Origin: Niastella sp. | GTDB lineage: Bacteria; Bacteroidota; Bacteroidia; Chitinophagales; Chitinophagaceae | Length of the DNA: 64,000 bases | Direction of reading: 5' to 3' | Assembly (NCBI GenBank): GCA_016710595.1 | Contig: JADJVM010000008.1 | Location: 496,001-560,000 of the forward strand | Shown here: positions 62,177 through 64,000 of the stretch, piece after piece | Layout: every line of letters begins with the position of its first letter | How positions within the stretch are numbered: position 1 is the stretch's first letter | Translations under genes and position numbers: made by a program | Notes under the pieces: generated by a model | Database searches by the model: none | The model's input: only the letters and a program-made list of their open reading frames with translations | What the model was told of the DNA's origin: nothing

Positions 62177-62624
62177 CTTTTTTTGTTTTTAGTTTAAAAT
62201 ATAAGGATATCTCCCTTTTGAAAATTTCAGGTAAAATTTCACTGGTTATAATGCAACCGGTCATTTTGTATAATGACTGGTATTTCAGCTTTTCCGGACA
62301 GGAATTGAATTAACAGGATAAACTTACTTTAAAGATTCAGGTGAAGTGTTATTTTAAGGACGAAAGAGGCAATTAGGTGTCCGAACAGGGAAATTATTTA
62401 TCTGGAAAGAAAAGGTTTTAAATGGAAAGCTTAAAGTTTTATAAAGCCGCTGTTTTAAAAGCAGTGTTTTGCGTAAAACAGAAACCATCCCGCTTTCGCA
62501 GGAAGCAAATATTTTGAAACACTTATAGGAAGATTTAGGAATCAAAAATGTTTTATGATGGGTTTACTTCTATTTTTTTATTTTAAAAAAAATAACTTTC
62601 AATTCATAAGTGATTGCGTTGGTA
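62177..62624. other. Intergenic stretch with an inverted repeat
   Basis: The only feature is ACCGGTCATT (62256-62265) and AATGACTGGT (62272-62281) with a 6-bp spacer, one G-T wobble in the arms. It is 80-105 bp upstream of the lipoprotein gene at 61640-62176 and may be an operator or a hairpin. A 63-codon minus-strand frame at 62354-62545 is not convincing. Nothing else is seen. Confidence 0.4.
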
Positions 62625-63227
62625 TTATTTTTTCAACAAATTATTTCCGGCTGCCTCAATAATTACATTCCTGTCATAGTAGGATGCATAGTGATCAATT
62701 TTTTTATCGGCATTAAAATGAACAGAAAAATTCATCCGCAGGCCAACTGGCTTGTTTTTAAAAACCAGTGTATTTGTAAAATAAACAAGATCGTAAATGC
62801 CCATCGGGAAACCATCACGGGGTTGAGAAATAACATTTATAGGAACATGGTTAAAAGCATTCATTGTCATTGATTGGATTCCTGAAGTAACTTTCCAGAT
62901 TTTCCACCAGTTGATTAAAGTATTTTTTCCATGAAGCGTAGTACGGGTTACTGCATCGCCATCCGGAAAACTATAAACCACCGTATCTGCAAGCATTTTG
63001 GCCCATGCTTCAAAATTAAAAGCGGCCATTAATTTAAATGCTTTTTCGGAAGAATCTGCAAATTGTATGGGCGCAATGGTAAAGAGGGGATTGGTAACGG
63101 CGGTATCAGTCATCAATACATTTTGCTTAATATTTTCATTGTTGTTTTGCGGGGTATTACATGCACAAAAGAAGAAACTGTTTGCAATAATCATGGCAAT
63201 AAAAATTAAATAATGTACACGTTTCAT
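62625..63227 (-). CDS. NTF2/SnoaL-like lipoprotein
   Basis: 200 residues. Signal peptide with a lipobox-like FFCAC (Cys22/24). A short linker and an NTF2-like domain (about 60-195): AAFNFEAWAKMLADTVVYSFPDGDAVTR, NTLINWWKIWKVTSGIQSM and GLRMNFSVHFNADKKIDHYASYYDR. The WAKMLADTVVYSFPDG part resembles the paralogue at 61.6 kb (WSATIADDARWSSPAFG). It follows the cyclase gene on the same strand (70-bp gap). Confidence 0.82.
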   Translation of the reverse strand: MKRVHYLIFIAMIIANSFFFCACNTPQNNNENIKQNVLMTDTAVTNPLFTIAPIQFADSSEKAFKLMAAFNFEAWAKMLADTVVYSFPDGDAVTRTTLHGKNTLINWWKIWKVTSGIQSMTMNAFNHVPINVISQPRDGFPMGIYDLVYFTNTLVFKNKPVGLRMNFSVHFNADKKIDHYASYYDRNVIIEAAGNNLLKK

Positions 63228-63297
63228 TTTGTGTTTTTTTCATTAAAAAATGACCTTGATTTATGTACTATGAAAGTATGCCGATGCAATAGATACC

Positions 63298-64000
63298 TTA
63301 TTTTTTACCTTTTAAAAAATACATCTCTATTTCCTCTTTGCTTTTTGTTGCTATTTTTCCGCGGCATTCACAATCAAAAAGCTGTTCAATCAAAGAAAAG
63401 GTTTGATATGAAATATTGATCTTTCCCGGTAGGCTGTGATGTTCCATTTGCGATGCTACATTCACCGTATTGCCCCATATATCATAAGCAAATTTGGTAA
63501 TGCCTACCACGCCTGCAATTACCGGCCCGGTATGAATGCCAATCCTAACTTCAAATTCCTGTAATCCTTGTATTTTTTTGGTGGTATTATAACCGCTCAT
63601 GAATTCAAGGATATCAAGTGCTGCATTTACGGTTATAACTGCATTGTCATCCCGTTCCGTAGGCAAACCAGCAGCACACATATAACAGTCGCCAATGGTT
63701 TTTATCTTTTCCATTCCATGCTTTTCAATAATATAATCGAAGCCACGAAAAATTTCATCAAGTTGGGTGATCAAAACATCGGGCATCATGGTTTCTGATA
63801 TGGAAGTAAAGCTTTTTATATCAGTAAACATCACACTCACCTGCTCATGTTTGCGGGCATAAGATTTTCCAAATCGCTTTAATTCTTCTGCAATTTCTTC
63901 TGGCAGGATGTTTAATAATAATTTTTCAGACTTTTCTTTTTCAGCTTCCAGTAAAATTGATTTTTTTTCTATTTCAATGGTACGTTGCTTTACTTTTTGC
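63298..64000 (-). CDS. Class III adenylate/guanylate cyclase (C-terminal part, runs off right edge)
   Basis: Open on the minus strand from the right edge (first full codon at 63999), giving about 234 residues, end included. A helical signalling segment (EIEKKSILLEAEKEKSEKLLLNILPEEIAEELKRFGKSY) leads into the catalytic domain. The domain has VSVMFTDIKSFTSISE (metal Asp), IKTIGDCYMCAAGLP (second metal Asp in GDCYM), VRIGIHTGPVIAGVVG and FAYDIWGNTVNVASQME, the full class III set. The substrate-specifying residues were not resolved. An internal GTG at 63840 could be mistaken for a start, but the frame is open far upstream and belongs to the sensor part. Confidence 0.93.
   Translation of the reverse strand, partial: QKVKQRTIEIEKKSILLEAEKEKSEKLLLNILPEEIAEELKRFGKSYARKHEQVSVMFTDIKSFTSISETMMPDVLITQLDEIFRGFDYIIEKHGMEKIKTIGDCYMCAAGLPTERDDNAVITVNAALDILEFMSGYNTTKKIQGLQEFEVRIGIHTGPVIAGVVGITKFAYDIWGNTVNVASQMEHHSLPGKINISYQTFSLIEQLFDCECRGKIATKSKEEIEMYFLKGKK

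Noticed and set aside
62354..62545. 63-codon minus-strand frame between the lipoprotein genes
   Set aside because: Composition and residue pattern not protein-like; no promoter or family.
63298..63840. A complete 180-residue cyclase starting at 63840
   Set aside because: The frame stays open to the window edge and carries the signalling helix; the GTG at 63840 is internal.
1..64000. tRNA, rRNA, CRISPR, insertion sequence or phage genes
   Set aside because: None was recognised on reading either strand; a covariance-model or profile search would be needed to be certain.

Overview
The window reads as one contiguous chromosomal segment of a Bacteroidota bacterium, most likely family Chitinophagaceae. 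It is AT-rich overall. It carries PorP/SprF and CHU_C-type gliding/type IX secretion proteins, a DUF1599 + BT_3928-like DoxX pair and a type III glutamine synthetase. Several starts are preceded by the Bacteroidota -7 promoter box TAnnTTTG, and Shine-Dalgarno sequences are essentially absent. I saw no rRNA, tRNA, CRISPR array, phage or insertion sequence. Family calls come from reading the translations; no database search was possible.

Layout. 0-13.7 kb: the 5' part of purL (running off the left edge), a divergent polytopic membrane protein, GSIII glutamine synthetase, a transglutaminase-fold protein with a substituted active site, a DsbA-fold protein, ClpB, a serine hydrolase, queG and anmK. 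13.7-18.7 kb: an SRPBCC protein and an ABC-2 permease, then an Xre-RES toxin-antitoxin pair whose genes overlap each other and run directly into folK, a deoxynucleoside kinase and an MFS exporter. 18.7-31.8 kb: an ECF sigma factor with an anti-sigma/TonB-like partner, a YtxH protein, a sterol-desaturase family protein, a hydrolase, a Dpp/Opp permease, the DoxX and DUF1599 genes, folP, an FKBP lipoprotein, an NrnA-like phosphoesterase, ndk, a CrtA-like protein and arginase. 31.8-37.4 kb: a secreted PKD/IgGFc-binding protein with a gliding C-terminal domain and a PorP/SprF protein. A roughly 1 kb, very AT-rich non-coding stretch follows.

38.4-48.7 kb: a LEA-like lipoprotein; a Tat-exported asparaginase, cutC and a shortened GH2 beta-mannosidase in one tight operon; a dihaem cytochrome and a lipoprotein azurin convergent on a shared terminator; a 2-oxoacid dehydrogenase E2; and proS. 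48.8-59.4 kb is almost wholly minus strand and contains several broken or vestigial genes: a frameshifted DUF2200 gene, a frameshifted cupin, a histidine kinase reduced to its ATPase domain and the N-terminus of an M1 peptidase. Intact genes lie among them: an HD-YitT fusion, a PAS/MBL pair, a prolyl oligopeptidase, a serine hydrolase and a RidA lipoprotein. 59.4-64 kb: an MFS transporter, three NTF2/SnoaL-like lipoproteins (a fourth lies at 56.1 kb) and the C-terminal part of a class III nucleotidyl cyclase running off the right edge.

The most interesting items are the Xre-RES operon (an 11-bp inverted repeat that includes both the predicted -7 box and the start codon, implying a nearly leaderless, autoregulated message, with the toxin overlapping folK), the HD-YitT-DUF2179 fusion with a tiny predicted secreted peptide just upstream, and the GH2 enzyme that appears to have lost two accessory beta-sandwich domains while keeping its catalytic residues. 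No single locus is proven to be a new system.
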